A stretch of DNA of 64,000 nucleotides. It comes from an uncultured Roseovarius sp. (GTDB taxonomy: Bacteria; Pseudomonadota; Alphaproteobacteria; Rhodobacterales; Rhodobacteraceae). Location of the stretch: contig NZ_CAJXNN010000003.1 in NCBI RefSeq assembly GCF_913057115.1, positions 62,001 to 126,000 on the forward strand, read 5' to 3'. The translations under genes and the position numbers were made by a program. Under the pieces are notes generated by a model that saw only the letters and a list, made by a program, of their open reading frames with translations, was not told the origin of the DNA and made no database searches. Shown piece after piece: positions 1-8,833 of the stretch; the stretch's first letter is position 1, and each line of letters opens with the position of its first letter.

Positions 1-1
1 G

Positions 2-688
2 CTGCGGCAAGATCCACCCTTCGACATGTTTTATATCACCACAACCCATCTGTTGCAGCGGCTGACGCCAGCAACATTGGTTGTAAACGATCCGTTCTGG
101 GTTCGGAACTTCCCGGAAAAGCTCCTTATTCTGGATTTCCCTGATTTGATGCCGCCGACGGCCATCGCGCGCGATCTTGATACCATTCGTGCCTTCAAGG
201 ACACGCATGGCGACGTTATCCTGAAACCGCTTTATGGCAACGGTGGTGCAGGGGTGTTTCACCTGCCCGAAGCGGACCGAAACCTGAGCGCATTGCACGA
301 GCTTTTCACCGGCTTCAGCCGCGAACCGCTGATCGTGCAAAAGTTCCTGCCCGATATCAAGCATGGCGACAAACGCGTTATTTTGGTGGATGGAGAGCCT
401 GTGGGCGCGATCAATCGTATTCCGGGCAAGGGGGAAACCCGGTCCAACATGCATGTTGGCGGGCGACCGGAAAAGGTTGCATTGACGGACCGTGATCGCG
501 AAATCTGTGAAAGGATCGGCCCGCTTTTGCGTGACAAAGGGCAAATTTTCGTCGGCATTGATGTCATTGGCGATTACCTGACCGAGATCAACGTGACCTC
601 GCCGACGGGTATTCAGGAGCTTGAACGCTTTGACGGGATCAACGTGGCCGAGAAGATATGGGGAGCCATCGAAAGGCGAACCTCATGA
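2..688 (+). CDS. gshB: Glutathione synthetase, 3' part (start lies before the window)
   Basis: This enzyme joins gamma-glutamylcysteine and glycine, using ATP, to make glutathione in the cytoplasm. The frame is open from base 2 (LRQDPPFDM...), so the N-terminal substrate-binding domain is missing and about 228 residues remain. The rest is a typical GshB ATP-grasp domain: [12 protein letters not shown] (ATP-binding lysine and glycine loop), the segment around [16 protein letters not shown], and the C-terminal metal and substrate part with [18 protein letters not shown]. The stop overlaps the ATG of the next gene (ATGA at 685-688), so the esterase gene is probably translationally coupled to it. 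An ATG at base 26 is internal to the family sequence and is not the true start. Confidence 0.95.
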   Translation: MRQDPPFDMFYITTTHLLQRLTPATLVVNDPFWVRNFPEKLLILDFPDLMPPTAIARDLDTIRAFKDTHGDVILKPLYGNGGAGVFHLPEADRNLSALHELFTGFSREPLIVQKFLPDIKHGDKRVILVDGEPVGAINRIPGKGETRSNMHVGGRPEKVALTDRDREICERIGPLLRDKGQIFVGIDVIGDYLTEINVTSPTGIQELERFDGINVAEKIWGAIERRTS

Positions 689-1581
689 GCTTTATGCGGC
701 CGGTGCTGAACCAGTTCTTGCGGTTCTTTGAGCGGCCGCATTTGGCGAGAGCGAAAGAGTCAGGGAAATTGCGCCGGAGCTTCGAGATGAAGGCGCGATT
801 CTGGTTCCGGCCCCCGCGTGGGAGCCAGTATCGCAAAGAGACAATTGATGGCGTTCCGGTGATCTGGGTGCATGGTCCGGATGCGCGAGATGATGGACCC
901 ATCATTCTGTATTTTCATGGCGGCGGCTATGTCTTTGGTTCTGCCCGGACGCATCAGGCAATGCTGGCACACTTGTCACATCATGCTGGATTTCGGGCGT
1001 GCCTTGTGGACTACAGGTTGGCACCGGAACATGCGTTTCCAGCGGCTCTTGAAGATGCATTGAGCGTCTACATCGAGTTGTCGCAGCGTCACTCGGGCGT
1101 CGTGATCGGCGGCGATAGTGCCGGCGGGGGCTTGGCTCTTTCGCTTTTGGCAGAAATTGGCAAACACGGTTTGAAAAAACCTATCGGCTGTTTCGCGTTT
1201 TCACCGCTCACGGATATTGGGTTCACGGGTGAGAGTGTGGGGCAGAACGGTAATTCGGATGTCGTGCTACCAGTGGAACGCATCGATGAAATGGCCAAGA
1301 TGTATCTCCAGGGCGCAAGCCCACGCGACCCGCGCGCATCGCCGCTTTTTGCTGCCTTCGATGGTGATGTGCCTGTCTGGATCGGGGCCGGAACGACTGA
1401 AATCTTGCTGGATGATACCCGGCGCATGGCCGCGCATCTGCGCAGTTCAGGTGTCGACGTGACCGAAGTGATCGAAGACGACCTTCCGCATGTCTGGCCG
1501 CTATTTCATAACCTTTTGCCTGAAGCGGTGACGACGCTGAAGCAGGTGGCCGCGTGGATCAAGTCTCATTCGGGACGCTGA
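685..1581 (+). CDS. Alpha/beta hydrolase, hormone-sensitive-lipase (family IV) esterase
   Basis: A 298-residue carboxylesterase-type hydrolase; the substrate cannot be read from the sequence. Family IV hallmarks are present: the oxyanion-hole motif HGGGYVFG near residues 78-85, the nucleophile elbow GGDSAGGG with Ser at about 145, an acidic residue in the [12 protein letters not shown] region, and a late histidine in [11 protein letters not shown] chose ATG 685 over ATG 658 because a GAAAGG ribosome-binding site precedes it at good spacing and it overlaps the gshB stop. No signal peptide is evident, so it is probably cytoplasmic. Its 3' end overlaps the convergent comM gene by 23 bases. Confidence 0.85.
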   Translation: MSFMRPVLNQFLRFFERPHLARAKESGKLRRSFEMKARFWFRPPRGSQYRKETIDGVPVIWVHGPDARDDGPIILYFHGGGYVFGSARTHQAMLAHLSHHAGFRACLVDYRLAPEHAFPAALEDALSVYIELSQRHSGVVIGGDSAGGGLALSLLAEIGKHGLKKPIGCFAFSPLTDIGFTGESVGQNGNSDVVLPVERIDEMAKMYLQGASPRDPRASPLFAAFDGDVPVWIGAGTTEILLDDTRRMAAHLRSSGVDVTEVIEDDLPHVWPLFHNLLPEAVTTLKQVAAWIKSHSGR

Positions 1582-3073
1582 GGCGATAGCTGACCGCTTC
1601 GGCGACATGCGGACGCCGAACGTTTTTTGAACCGTCCAGATCGGCAATCGTGCGCGCAACTCTCAGCACCCGATGATACCCGCGTGCCGTCAATCCAAAG
1701 CGCTCTGCCATTTTGTTTATGAGTTCACGGCCCTCCGGGTCCGGGCTGGCGATCTCCTCCAAGGCTTCACCTTCGGCATCGGCGTTGAGATGCATGTTTG
1801 GCTGGTCTTTGAAACGGGTGTTTTGCACCGTTCGCGCGCCTGCCACGCGTGCGGCGACCTCGGCGCTACTCTCACCTGATGGTGGAAGATCAAGATCTGT
1901 GAAAGCAACTGGCGGCACTTCGATGCGCAGGTCGAACCGATCCATCAATGGCCCCGAAATTCGACCCATGTAGTCGGCGCCGCATTGCGGAACGCGTGCA
2001 CAGGCGCGGGCCGGATCAGAGAGATATCCGCATTTACAGGGATTTGCCGCAGCAACCAACATGAACCGGCAGGGATACTTCACATGCGCATTCGCCCGGG
2101 CGACGATGACCTCGCCAGTTTCAATGGGTTGTCGCAGCGTTTCCAGAACCGTGCGCGGAAATTCCGGAAACTCGTCCATGAAAAGGACACCGTTGTGGGC
2201 AAGGCTGATCTCGCCGGGTGAGGCGCGGCGCCCGCCGCCCACGATGGCGGCCATCGAGGCGGTATGATGGGGTTCGCGAAATGGCCGCGTACGGTTGATG
2301 CCACCTTCATCCAGCAATCCCGCAAGCGAATGGATCATCGAGGTTTCCAAGGCTTCAGGCGCCGTTAAGGGGGGCAGAATTCCCGGCAAACGGGCGGCCA
2401 GCATTGATTTGCCGGACCCGGGTGTGCCGACCATCATCAGGTGGTGCCGGCCCGCCGCTGCGATCTCTAGCGCACGCTTTGCGCGCTCTTGTCCTTTCAC
2501 GTCAAGTAAATCTCGCCCGGCGCTGTTGGTGCTTACCTCGCCGGGCTCGGCGGGGGCGAGTGGGGATTGACCGGTGTAGTGACGGACCACGTCTGCCAAA
2601 CTGGCCGCACCGATGACCTGTGCGGCGCCGACCCAGGCAGCCTCTGCGCCGGAGGCTTTGGGGCACAAGAGCGTTCGGTCCTCTTCGGCGGCGGCCATTG
2701 CGGCCGGCAGGGCTCCTATTACAGGGACGAGGGAACCATCCAGTGATAGCTCACCAAGGCTACAGGTGCCTTCCACGGCGTCGGTTGGGATGATTTCAAG
2801 CGCGGCAAGAAGGGACAAGGCGATCGGCAGATCGAAATGACTGCCTTCCTTGGGCAAGTCCGCCGGGCTGAGGTTTATGGTGATGCGTTTGGAGGGTAAG
2901 GCAATCGCCATGGAGCTGAGCGCCGTGCGTACACGATCACGGGCTTCGCTGACGGCCTTGTCGGGCAGCCCAACTAGGGAAAAGGCTGGCATGCCGGGGG
3001 TCACTGCGCATTGGACCTCGACTTGCCGGGCCTCGACCCCTTCGAAGGCAACAGTGTAAGCGCGCGCGACCAT
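1559..3073 (-). CDS. comM: YifB/ComM family Mg-chelatase-like AAA+ ATPase
   Basis: 504 residues, full length for the family. ComM is a hexameric helicase that promotes branch migration and integration of incoming DNA during natural transformation. The N-terminal part (MVARAYTVAFEGVEARQVEV) is the ComM-specific domain. The ATPase core has Walker A GTPGSGKS at 216-223 and Walker B VLFMDE at 296-301. A Cys-containing segment (NPCKCGYL...CARVPQCG) follows, as in other YifB proteins, and the C-terminal Mg-chelatase domain contains RGYHRVLRVARTIADL. It is transcribed leftward from a short gap that holds a TTAA-type inverted repeat. It is often annotated as magnesium chelatase, but no chelatase subunits lie nearby. 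Confidence 0.92.
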   Translation of the reverse strand: MVARAYTVAFEGVEARQVEVQCAVTPGMPAFSLVGLPDKAVSEARDRVRTALSSMAIALPSKRITINLSPADLPKEGSHFDLPIALSLLAALEIIPTDAVEGTCSLGELSLDGSLVPVIGALPAAMAAAEEDRTLLCPKASGAEAAWVGAAQVIGAASLADVVRHYTGQSPLAPAEPGEVSTNSAGRDLLDVKGQERAKRALEIAAAGRHHLMMVGTPGSGKSMLAARLPGILPPLTAPEALETSMIHSLAGLLDEGGINRTRPFREPHHTASMAAIVGGGRRASPGEISLAHNGVLFMDEFPEFPRTVLETLRQPIETGEVIVARANAHVKYPCRFMLVAAANPCKCGYLSDPARACARVPQCGADYMGRISGPLMDRFDLRIEVPPVAFTDLDLPPSGESSAEVAARVAGARTVQNTRFKDQPNMHLNADAEGEALEEIASPDPEGRELINKMAERFGLTARGYHRVLRVARTIADLDGSKNVRRPHVAEAVSYRLSVPNET

Positions 3074-3086
3074 GTCTGGAGACCTC

Positions 3087-3106
3087 TGATTAAACTTGGT
3101 TAATCA
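3087..3106. promoter_or_regulatory. Inverted repeat upstream of comM
   Basis: TGATTAA and TTAATCA arms are separated by six bases, 14-33 bases upstream of the comM start codon. The symmetry and position suit a repressor or activator site. The two TTAA cores are spaced by six bases, one short of the CtrA consensus TTAA-N7-TTAA, so CtrA control is only a guess. It could also be chance. Confidence 0.35.
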
Positions 3107-3186
3107 TGGGTAGCGCTTGGGTGGTTGAGGAATTGTTAACGGGCTTGGCGATGCGGCCAATTACTCAGCTCATAAGCAAAGCAGCA

Positions 3187-3759
3187 TCAGGGTAAGTGAT
3201 TGATGCTCTGCGCAATCCAGCCATCAGACCGGCGGTGCAGTTCGGTGACGGAAAGATTGTCGATTTTCTGTGCGAAGGCCTCATACGCGGTGACGCGCAG
3301 AGCCTGTTGCACTTGAGTGAGGATCGCGCCGAAATGGGCGACAGCGATGATATCGTGGTTGGGATGAAGCTCCATAACCCTTTGAATGGCATTGCTGACA
3401 CGGCCGGTCACGTCATTCCAGCTCTCTCCGCCGGGGGGGCGAATATCACCAGGATTATCCCAAAAGGCGCGCAAATGCTCCTGGTCCGGAATGGTATCAA
3501 ACGCTTGAAGCTCCCATGCTCCGAAATGGATTTCGCGCAGGTCTGGATCATGGGGCAGCCTTAATCGGGCACCTGCAACCGCATCGGCTGTTGCCGTCGC
3601 CCGGGCTAGGTCGGATGAAATCACGACAGCGCGTTCAGGAAGGTGTTTTGACAGCCTGCCGATTTGTGCGGTGTCACTCAGATCCGCGGGTATATCAGAC
3701 CAACCCACCATAGATTTCACATGCGTCGGGCCATGGCGCACCCAAAACACCCGGGTCAC
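3187..3759 (-). CDS. Histidine phosphatase family protein, possibly alpha-ribazole phosphatase (CobC-like)
   Basis: 190 residues of the phosphoglycerate mutase-like superfamily. The phosphorylated histidine lies in VFWVRHGPTH at the N-terminus, a second catalytic Arg region in ISSDLARATATA, an acidic EIHFGAWE motif in the middle, and the late histidine in AVAHFGAIL. I chose GTG 3759: it overlaps the cobU stop in a GTGA junction and puts the RHG motif nine residues in, as usual. A longer open frame to 3939 lies inside cobU and is not credible. Coupling to cobU suggests it may remove phosphate from alpha-ribazole 5'-phosphate in cobalamin assembly, but family members are hard to tell apart. Confidence 0.8.
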   Translation of the reverse strand: MTRVFWVRHGPTHVKSMVGWSDIPADLSDTAQIGRLSKHLPERAVVISSDLARATATADAVAGARLRLPHDPDLREIHFGAWELQAFDTIPDQEHLRAFWDNPGDIRPPGGESWNDVTGRVSNAIQRVMELHPNHDIIAVAHFGAILTQVQQALRVTAYEAFAQKIDNLSVTELHRRSDGWIAQSINHLP

Positions 3760-4277
3760 GGAAGGTTGCCCTTCAACACCTGCGGCAAGCCGGCGACCAC
3801 GTTGACGACAAGATCGGCCTGTTTCGCGAGTTTTTGATTCAATTCGCCCTGCGCCTGACGAAAACGGCGCGCAAGTGCGTTTTCGGGGACCACGGACAAG
3901 CCGACTTCGTTGGAAACGGCGACCACCGGGGCCGAACACTGCGAAAGACCCGCCATCAGGGATTCTCCAGCCTTGTCTGGTTCGTTGTCTGCCAGAATAT
4001 GGTTGCTAAGCCACATAGTGGCACAGTCCAACAGGACAACTTCATCATCTTTGACTGCTGCCAAAGCAGGCCCCAAATCAAGCGGCTCTTCGATTGTGTG
4101 CCATTCGGGGCCGCGCATCCTTTGGTGGCGGGATATCTTGTCGCGCATCTCATCATCAAAAACTTGGGCGGTCGCAACATACGTCAGCTTCCGACCTGTT
4201 TCTTTGACCAGCGATTCAGCAAAGGCCGATTTGCCGGACGCTGCTCCGCCAAGCACCAAAGTGAGTCTTGGAAGCAT
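3756..4277 (-). CDS. cobU: Bifunctional adenosylcobinamide kinase / adenosylcobinamide-phosphate guanylyltransferase
   Basis: 173 residues, the usual size of CobU/CobP. It phosphorylates adenosylcobinamide and then transfers GMP to it, giving adenosyl-GDP-cobinamide in the late aerobic cobalamin pathway. The P-loop is GGAASGKS near residues 10-17, followed by YVATAQVFDDEMRDKISRH, where the guanylylated histidine is expected, then LLDCATMWLSN, and the family signature SNEVGLSVVPENALARRFRQ. It heads a two-gene leftward operon with the histidine phosphatase. It is divergent from rpoH2, with a 107-base gap. Confidence 0.93.
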   Translation of the reverse strand: MLPRLTLVLGGAASGKSAFAESLVKETGRKLTYVATAQVFDDEMRDKISRHQRMRGPEWHTIEEPLDLGPALAAVKDDEVVLLDCATMWLSNHILADNEPDKAGESLMAGLSQCSAPVVAVSNEVGLSVVPENALARRFRQAQGELNQKLAKQADLVVNVVAGLPQVLKGNLP

Positions 4278-4296
4278 CTTTTTCTTGAACCCGTTT

Positions 4297-4322
4297 TGAT
4301 CCGATTGAGCCCTACCTGCGTA
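4297..4322 (+). promoter_or_regulatory. Candidate ECF (RpoE/ChrR-type) promoter of rpoH2
   Basis: TGATCC at 4297-4302 and CGTA at 4319-4322 are separated by 16 bases, about 60 bases before the rpoH2 start codon. This arrangement matches what I recall for promoters of the R. sphaeroides RpoE (ECF11) group, and rpoHII is a known target of that sigma factor there. The elements are seen directly; the sigma assignment is inference. Confidence 0.55.
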
Positions 4323-4384
4323 TCACTTGGTGACTGAATGCAAAAGGACGCAATTCAAGACCGTCGGACTGGGGGGGTCACAAA

Positions 4385-5263
4385 ATGGCACTAGACGCAC
4401 CACATTCAAACTCAATGTCCCGCACCGCGATGAAGGCAGAATTGCTGGATGCGGAAACCGAATTGAAGCTAGCATATGCCTGGCGTGACGAGCGCGATGA
4501 AGAGGCTTTGCATCGCTTGATCAACGCCTACATGCGCTTGGCGATTTCGATGGCGTCCAAGTTCAAGCGGTATGGCGCGCCAATGAATGATCTTATCCAA
4601 GAAGCGGGCCTTGGTCTTATGAAGGCGGCGGACAAATTTGACCCGGATCGCGGTGTGCGCTTCTCGACTTATGCGGTTTGGTGGATCAAGGCTTCGATCC
4701 AAGATTATGTGATGCGCAACTGGTCCATGGTGCGGACAGGCTCTACGAGCAGCCAGAAGTCCTTATTCTTTAACATGCGGCGGGTTCAGGCGCGCATTGA
4801 GCGCGAAGCGATGGCCCAGGGCGAGGAATTGGACGGGTACCAGCTGCGCGAGATGATCGCTCATGAAGTGGGTGTGCCACTGCGTGATGTTGAGATGATG
4901 GAAGGTCGCCTGTCAGGCTCTGATTTCTCGTTGAATGCGACGCAGTCTGTCGAAGATGAAGGGCGGGAATGGATCGAAACAATTGAAGACGAAGGCCCGC
5001 GTGGCGATCAGTTGGTCGAAGAGGACCATGATCGGGAAGCGCTTCGATCGTGGCTGACGGATGCAATGGACAAACTGAATGAGCGCGAAAGGTTCATTGT
5101 GCGTGAGCGTAAGCTGCGTGATGCACCGCGTACTTTGGAGAGCTTGGGCGAGGAGTTGAGCCTGAGCAAGGAGCGGGTCCGCCAGCTCGAGGCGGCAGCA
5201 TTTCAAAAAATGCGCAAACACCTTGAACGTCATGGGTCGGAGGTGCAAAGCCTTTTGGCATGA
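4385..5263 (+). CDS. rpoH2: RNA polymerase sigma-32 family factor, RpoHII type
   Basis: 292 residues. It directs RNA polymerase to heat-shock and oxidative-stress promoters. Region 2 runs from about 45 to 117 and contains DLIQEAGLGLMKAADKFDPD and FSTYAVWWIKASIQDYVMRN. An RpoH-box-like segment (QKSLFFNMRRV) follows at about 124-134. Region 4, with its helix-turn-helix, lies near 255-285 (TLESLGEELSLSKERVRQLE). Divergence from the usual RpoHI sequence (for example FFNMRR) and the TGATCC promoter element upstream favour the RpoHII paralogue. In R. sphaeroides that paralogue is induced by singlet oxygen through RpoE. A G-rich Shine-Dalgarno stretch precedes the ATG. The stop overlaps the next start (ATGA). 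Confidence 0.9.
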   Translation: MALDAPHSNSMSRTAMKAELLDAETELKLAYAWRDERDEEALHRLINAYMRLAISMASKFKRYGAPMNDLIQEAGLGLMKAADKFDPDRGVRFSTYAVWWIKASIQDYVMRNWSMVRTGSTSSQKSLFFNMRRVQARIEREAMAQGEELDGYQLREMIAHEVGVPLRDVEMMEGRLSGSDFSLNATQSVEDEGREWIETIEDEGPRGDQLVEEDHDREALRSWLTDAMDKLNERERFIVRERKLRDAPRTLESLGEELSLSKERVRQLEAAAFQKMRKHLERHGSEVQSLLA

Positions 5264-6027
5264 TCCGAGTTGCCGCTTGCTTTTTCTTCACCTTTTTTTC
5301 GCTGCCAGCAGCCGCTCAGGACGTGCTGATCCTCGGCGAGGTGCATGACAATCCGGCGCACCATGCGTTTCAAGCCGAGCGTGTGGCTGAGTTACAGCCA
5401 GCAGCAATCGTATTTGAAATGCTGACCTCTGCTCAAGCGTCAAAGGTGACCCCTGAGAATAGGGTCAGCATGGCTAAGTTGGCCGCGGCTTTGAAGTGGG
5501 AAGAGTCGGGCTGGCCAGATTTCTCGATGTACTATCCAATATTCAGCGCCGCCCCCGATGCGAAGGTTTATGGCGCGCAAGTGCCCAGGGCGGCGGCACG
5601 AAGTGTGCGCGATGCAGGTCTGGCGCAAAGTTTCTCGGGGGATGCGGCGCTCTACGGGCTGAGCGAACCATTGCCAAAACGGCAACAAACCCACCGCGAG
5701 GCCATGCAAATGGCCGCACATTGTGATGCGCTGCCAGAAGAGCTCTTGCCTGCCATGGTCGATATCCAGCGTCTTCGGGACGCGGAATTGGCTCGCGCGG
5801 TCGTGTCCGCTATGCGGAGCACGGGCGGCCCTGTCGCCGTCATCACCGGGAACGGACACGCCCGCCGCGATTGGGGCGTTCCTTCCTATCTTCAGCGTGT
5901 CGCCCCTGATCTTGACCTGCTCGTAATTGGGCAAGCCGAAGCCGGGCAGGCAATCCATGGGACGTTTGACGAGGTGGTGACGGCGGATCCGGTAGATCGC
6001 CCCGATCCCTGCGCCGCGTTTCAATAG
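5260..6027 (+). CDS. ChaN family exported protein (putative haem-binding)
   Basis: 255 residues with an N-terminal signal sequence (a hydrophobic run followed by LPAAAQ). There is no lipobox cysteine, so it is probably periplasmic rather than a lipoprotein as in Campylobacter ChaN. The family signature is clear: VLILGEVHDNPAHH near the mature N-terminus, VFEML, and ITGNGHARRDWGVP near the C-terminus. ChaN/Tiki-fold proteins bind haem or act as metal-dependent peptidases; the function here is not established. The start overlaps the rpoH2 stop by four bases, so it should be co-expressed with that sigma factor. Confidence 0.82.
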   Translation: MIRVAACFFFTFFSLPAAAQDVLILGEVHDNPAHHAFQAERVAELQPAAIVFEMLTSAQASKVTPENRVSMAKLAAALKWEESGWPDFSMYYPIFSAAPDAKVYGAQVPRAAARSVRDAGLAQSFSGDAALYGLSEPLPKRQQTHREAMQMAAHCDALPEELLPAMVDIQRLRDAELARAVVSAMRSTGGPVAVITGNGHARRDWGVPSYLQRVAPDLDLLVIGQAEAGQAIHGTFDEVVTADPVDRPDPCAAFQ

Positions 6028-6090
6028 TCATGCCCTTGCCCCCTGACCGGGCAAGGCCTACTGTCGCGACGGGCCTCAAGGGAACGTGCC

Positions 6091-7284
6091 ATGCTGGCAA
6101 AGAAACACATTCTTCTGATCATTGGCGGCGGTATCGCTGCGTTCAAATCATTGGACCTGATCCGGCGTCTACGAGAGAGCGGCGCCAGTGTTACGCCTGT
6201 TCTGACCCGAGCCGGCGAAGAATTCGTTACCCCTTTGTCGGTGTCGGCTTTGGCCGGAAAGAGAGTGTTCCGCGACCTGTTCGACCTTACCGATGAAGCC
6301 GAGATGGGACATATCGAACTTAGCCGCAGCGCTGACTTGATTGTTGTGGCACCAGCGACGGCAGATCTGATGGCGAAAATGGCGCAGGGACATGCCGATG
6401 ATCTGGCTTCAACCCTTTTGTTGGCGACGGACACGCCGGTTATGGCGGCACCGGCAATGAATGTGCGCATGTGGGATCATCCCGCGACACAGCGCAATAT
6501 GGCGACGCTCAAGGGTGATGGCATCCGCTTGGTGGGCCCGAACGAGGGCGACATGGCCTGTGGCGAACACGGGCCCGGGCGGATGGCGGAACCCCTTGAG
6601 ATTGTTGCGGCGGTTCAGGAGGCCTTGGTGGATGGCCCTTTGACGGGCAAGCGCATATTGGTCACCTCCGGCCCCACACATGAACCTATTGACCCGGTAC
6701 GGTATATCGCAAACCGATCTTCCGGCTCCCAAGGGACGGCAATTGCAAGCGCGCTGAGGGACCTTGGCGCGGAGGTGGTGTTTGTTACCGGCCCGGCGGA
6801 TGTTGCGCCACCTGAAGGTGTCGAAACCATGCGTATTGAAACCGCGCAGCAGATGCTTGAGGCCGTGCAGACAGCTCTGCCAGTCGACGCAGCGATCTTT
6901 GCGGCGGCTGTGGCGGATTGGCGGGTTGCCGGTGCCAGCAACAGCAAGATGAAAAAGACCAAGGGCGGCTTACCCAAACTCGAATTCGAGGAAAACCCGG
7001 ACATTCTTGCGACGGTCAGCCAGATGGACGAGGGGCGGCCGTCTCTTGTGGTTGGCTTTGCCGCGGAAACCGATGACGTGGTCGACAATGCCACGTCCAA
7101 GCGCAAGCGTAAGGGATGTGACTGGATCGTGGCCAATGATGTGAGCCATGCGACAGGAATCATGGGCGGCAAGGAAAATGACATTACCTTGATTACCGGG
7201 AGCGGGACCGAGGATTGGCCGCGCATGTCAAAAGATGATGTTGCCCGGCGTTTGGCGGACCGCATTGCAAAGTCCTTGACCTAG
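6091..7284 (+). CDS. coaBC: Bifunctional phosphopantothenoylcysteine decarboxylase / phosphopantothenate-cysteine ligase
   Basis: 397 residues. It carries out two consecutive steps of coenzyme A synthesis: CTP-dependent coupling of cysteine to 4'-phosphopantothenate, then FMN-dependent decarboxylation. The N-terminal flavoprotein domain (CoaC, about 1-190) has [20 protein letters not shown], a HIELSR histidine, and the [16 protein letters not shown] substrate motif. The C-terminal CoaB domain has [31 protein letters not shown] and the late KMKK lysines. A Shine-Dalgarno-like AAGGGAA precedes the ATG. It begins a rightward run with dut, the ThiF protein and the M3 peptidase. Confidence 0.95.
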   Translation: MLAKKHILLIIGGGIAAFKSLDLIRRLRESGASVTPVLTRAGEEFVTPLSVSALAGKRVFRDLFDLTDEAEMGHIELSRSADLIVVAPATADLMAKMAQGHADDLASTLLLATDTPVMAAPAMNVRMWDHPATQRNMATLKGDGIRLVGPNEGDMACGEHGPGRMAEPLEIVAAVQEALVDGPLTGKRILVTSGPTHEPIDPVRYIANRSSGSQGTAIASALRDLGAEVVFVTGPADVAPPEGVETMRIETAQQMLEAVQTALPVDAAIFAAAVADWRVAGASNSKMKKTKGGLPKLEFEENPDILATVSQMDEGRPSLVVGFAAETDDVVDNATSKRKRKGCDWIVANDVSHATGIMGGKENDITLITGSGTEDWPRMSKDDVARRLADRIAKSLT

Positions 7285-7319
7285 GGGGCAGAGAGTTTGA
7301 TACGGATTGTGGGGCGAAA

Positions 7320-7781
7320 ATGGCCCTGATTTCAATGCTTTGGGATGAGGGTGCAGATCCATGTCTTGGGTTGCCCTCCTATGAAACATCCGGGGCGGCC
7401 GGCGCCGATCTGCGGGCGAATTTCCCGGTCGAGGCGCGCGACGGTATTGCTCTTGATCCCGGGGAAAGGGCCTTGATTCCGACTGGCCTTCGTCTGGCTA
7501 TTCCGCATGGATTCGAAGTGCAGATCAGGCCTCGGTCGGGTCTTGCGCTCAAGCACGGGATCACCGTGCCCAACAGCCCGGGCACCATAGACAGTGACTA
7601 TCGCGGCCCTTTGGGGGTGATCGTTATGAATGCGGGGCAAGAGGCCTTCCATGTGAGCCATGGAATGCGAATTGCGCAGATGGTGGTGGCCCCGGTGGTG
7701 CAGGCGCAATTTGACTTGGTGAGCGATCTGGAGGCCACCGAAAGAGGCGCAGGTGGCTTTGGCTCAACAGGGGCCAACTGA
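7320..7781 (+). CDS. dut: Deoxyuridine 5'-triphosphate nucleotidohydrolase (dUTPase)
   Basis: 153 residues, typical for trimeric dUTPase. It hydrolyses dUTP to dUMP and pyrophosphate, keeping uracil out of DNA and feeding dTMP synthesis. All five conserved motifs are present in order: [32 protein letters not shown] (with the catalytic Asp), [10 protein letters not shown], and the C-terminal [11 protein letters not shown] arm that closes over the nucleotide. It lies 35 bases after coaBC, as in many proteobacteria, and its stop overlaps the next start (TGATG). Confidence 0.96.
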   Translation: MALISMLWDEGADPCLGLPSYETSGAAGADLRANFPVEARDGIALDPGERALIPTGLRLAIPHGFEVQIRPRSGLALKHGITVPNSPGTIDSDYRGPLGVIVMNAGQEAFHVSHGMRIAQMVVAPVVQAQFDLVSDLEATERGAGGFGSTGAN

Positions 7782-8830
7782 TGCTTTTGGTCTTGGTCAT
7801 GGCCGCGGCGCTGTGGGGTGTTGGCGCGATGCTCAAGACGCCCAGGCGATTGCGGTGGGGCATGATCGGGATGCTTTGGGTTGGCGTTGTCCTGTTGCAT
7901 CTGATCCTACCTGACGGGCACCCGCTAAGGATGGCCACCGGGGAAAGCCCGGCGCTTTGGCTTTTGATTGGTGGATTCGTGGCCATCGTTCTGGCCTATC
8001 GTTGGGGGTTGAACAAACTCAGGGGGCGGGCTGAAGTACGGCAAGAACCTGAAAAGAAAGGGCTATTTTCTGAAACCGAGCTAGAGCGCTACGCCCGGCA
8101 CATCGTTTTGCGCGAGATCGGAGGGCCGGGACAGAAAGCGTTGAAGGAATCAAAGGTTCTGGTCATTGGGGCCGGGGGTCTTGGGTCGCCCGCGTTAATG
8201 TATTTGGCAGCGGCGGGCGTTGGGACGATTGGCGTGATCGACGATGATGAGGTCGATAACTCGAACCTGCAACGTCAAGTAATACATAGAGATTCTGACA
8301 TTGGGCTGCCCAAGGTGCAGTCGGCGATGCAGGCGATGAAGGCGCAGAACCCGCATGTCGAGGTAAGACCCTATCAAAGAAGGTTAACGCCCGAGATCGT
8401 GGAAGGTCTGTTCGCGGACTATGACGTGATCCTTGATGGCACGGACAACTTCGACAGCCGGTATCTGGCCAATGCGACCTGTGTGGCGCTGGGCAAGCCG
8501 CTGATTTCGGGTGCGTTGTCGCAGTGGGAGGGGCAGGTGAGCGTCTTTGCCCCGAACCACGGAACCCCTTGTTATCAATGCATTTTTCCAGAAGCTCCAG
8601 CCCCTGGCCTAGCGCCTTCTTGTGCTGAGGCTGGTGTTGTCGGGCCGCTGCCCGGTGTGGTGGGGGCGATGATGGCCGTTGAGGCGGTGAAGCTGATTTC
8701 CGGGGCGGGGCAGGCGCTTTTGGGGGAGATGCTGATCTATGACGCGCTTTGGGGGGAGACCCGAAAGATCGCCATTCACCCACGGGAAGATTGCCCTATC
8801 TGTCAGAAAACAAAGGAAAAAGGAGCCTGA
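7781..8830 (+). CDS. moeB: MoeB/ThiF/HesA family adenylyltransferase with N-terminal membrane segments
   Basis: 349 residues. About 95 N-terminal residues contain three hydrophobic segments ([53 protein letters not shown]), followed by a complete E1-like domain. That domain begins at ELERYARHIVLREIGGPGQ and has the nucleotide loop GAGGLGSPA, the activating region DDDEVDNSNLQRQVIHRD, DGTDNFDSRYLAN, and CxxC pairs (CYQC and CPIC) for structural zinc. A Cys near APSCAEAGVVGPLPG fits MoeB. It should adenylate the C-terminal glycine of a sulfur-carrier protein (MoaD or ThiS). The membrane anchor is unlike E. coli MoeB. Which carrier it serves is not shown. Confidence 0.88.
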   Translation: MLLVLVMAAALWGVGAMLKTPRRLRWGMIGMLWVGVVLLHLILPDGHPLRMATGESPALWLLIGGFVAIVLAYRWGLNKLRGRAEVRQEPEKKGLFSETELERYARHIVLREIGGPGQKALKESKVLVIGAGGLGSPALMYLAAAGVGTIGVIDDDEVDNSNLQRQVIHRDSDIGLPKVQSAMQAMKAQNPHVEVRPYQRRLTPEIVEGLFADYDVILDGTDNFDSRYLANATCVALGKPLISGALSQWEGQVSVFAPNHGTPCYQCIFPEAPAPGLAPSCAEAGVVGPLPGVVGAMMAVEAVKLISGAGQALLGEMLIYDALWGETRKIAIHPREDCPICQKTKEKGA

Positions 8831-8833
8831 GCC

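Noticed and set aside
3087-3106. CtrA site before comM
   Set aside because: The TTAA boxes are six bases apart, not seven, so I list only an inverted repeat.
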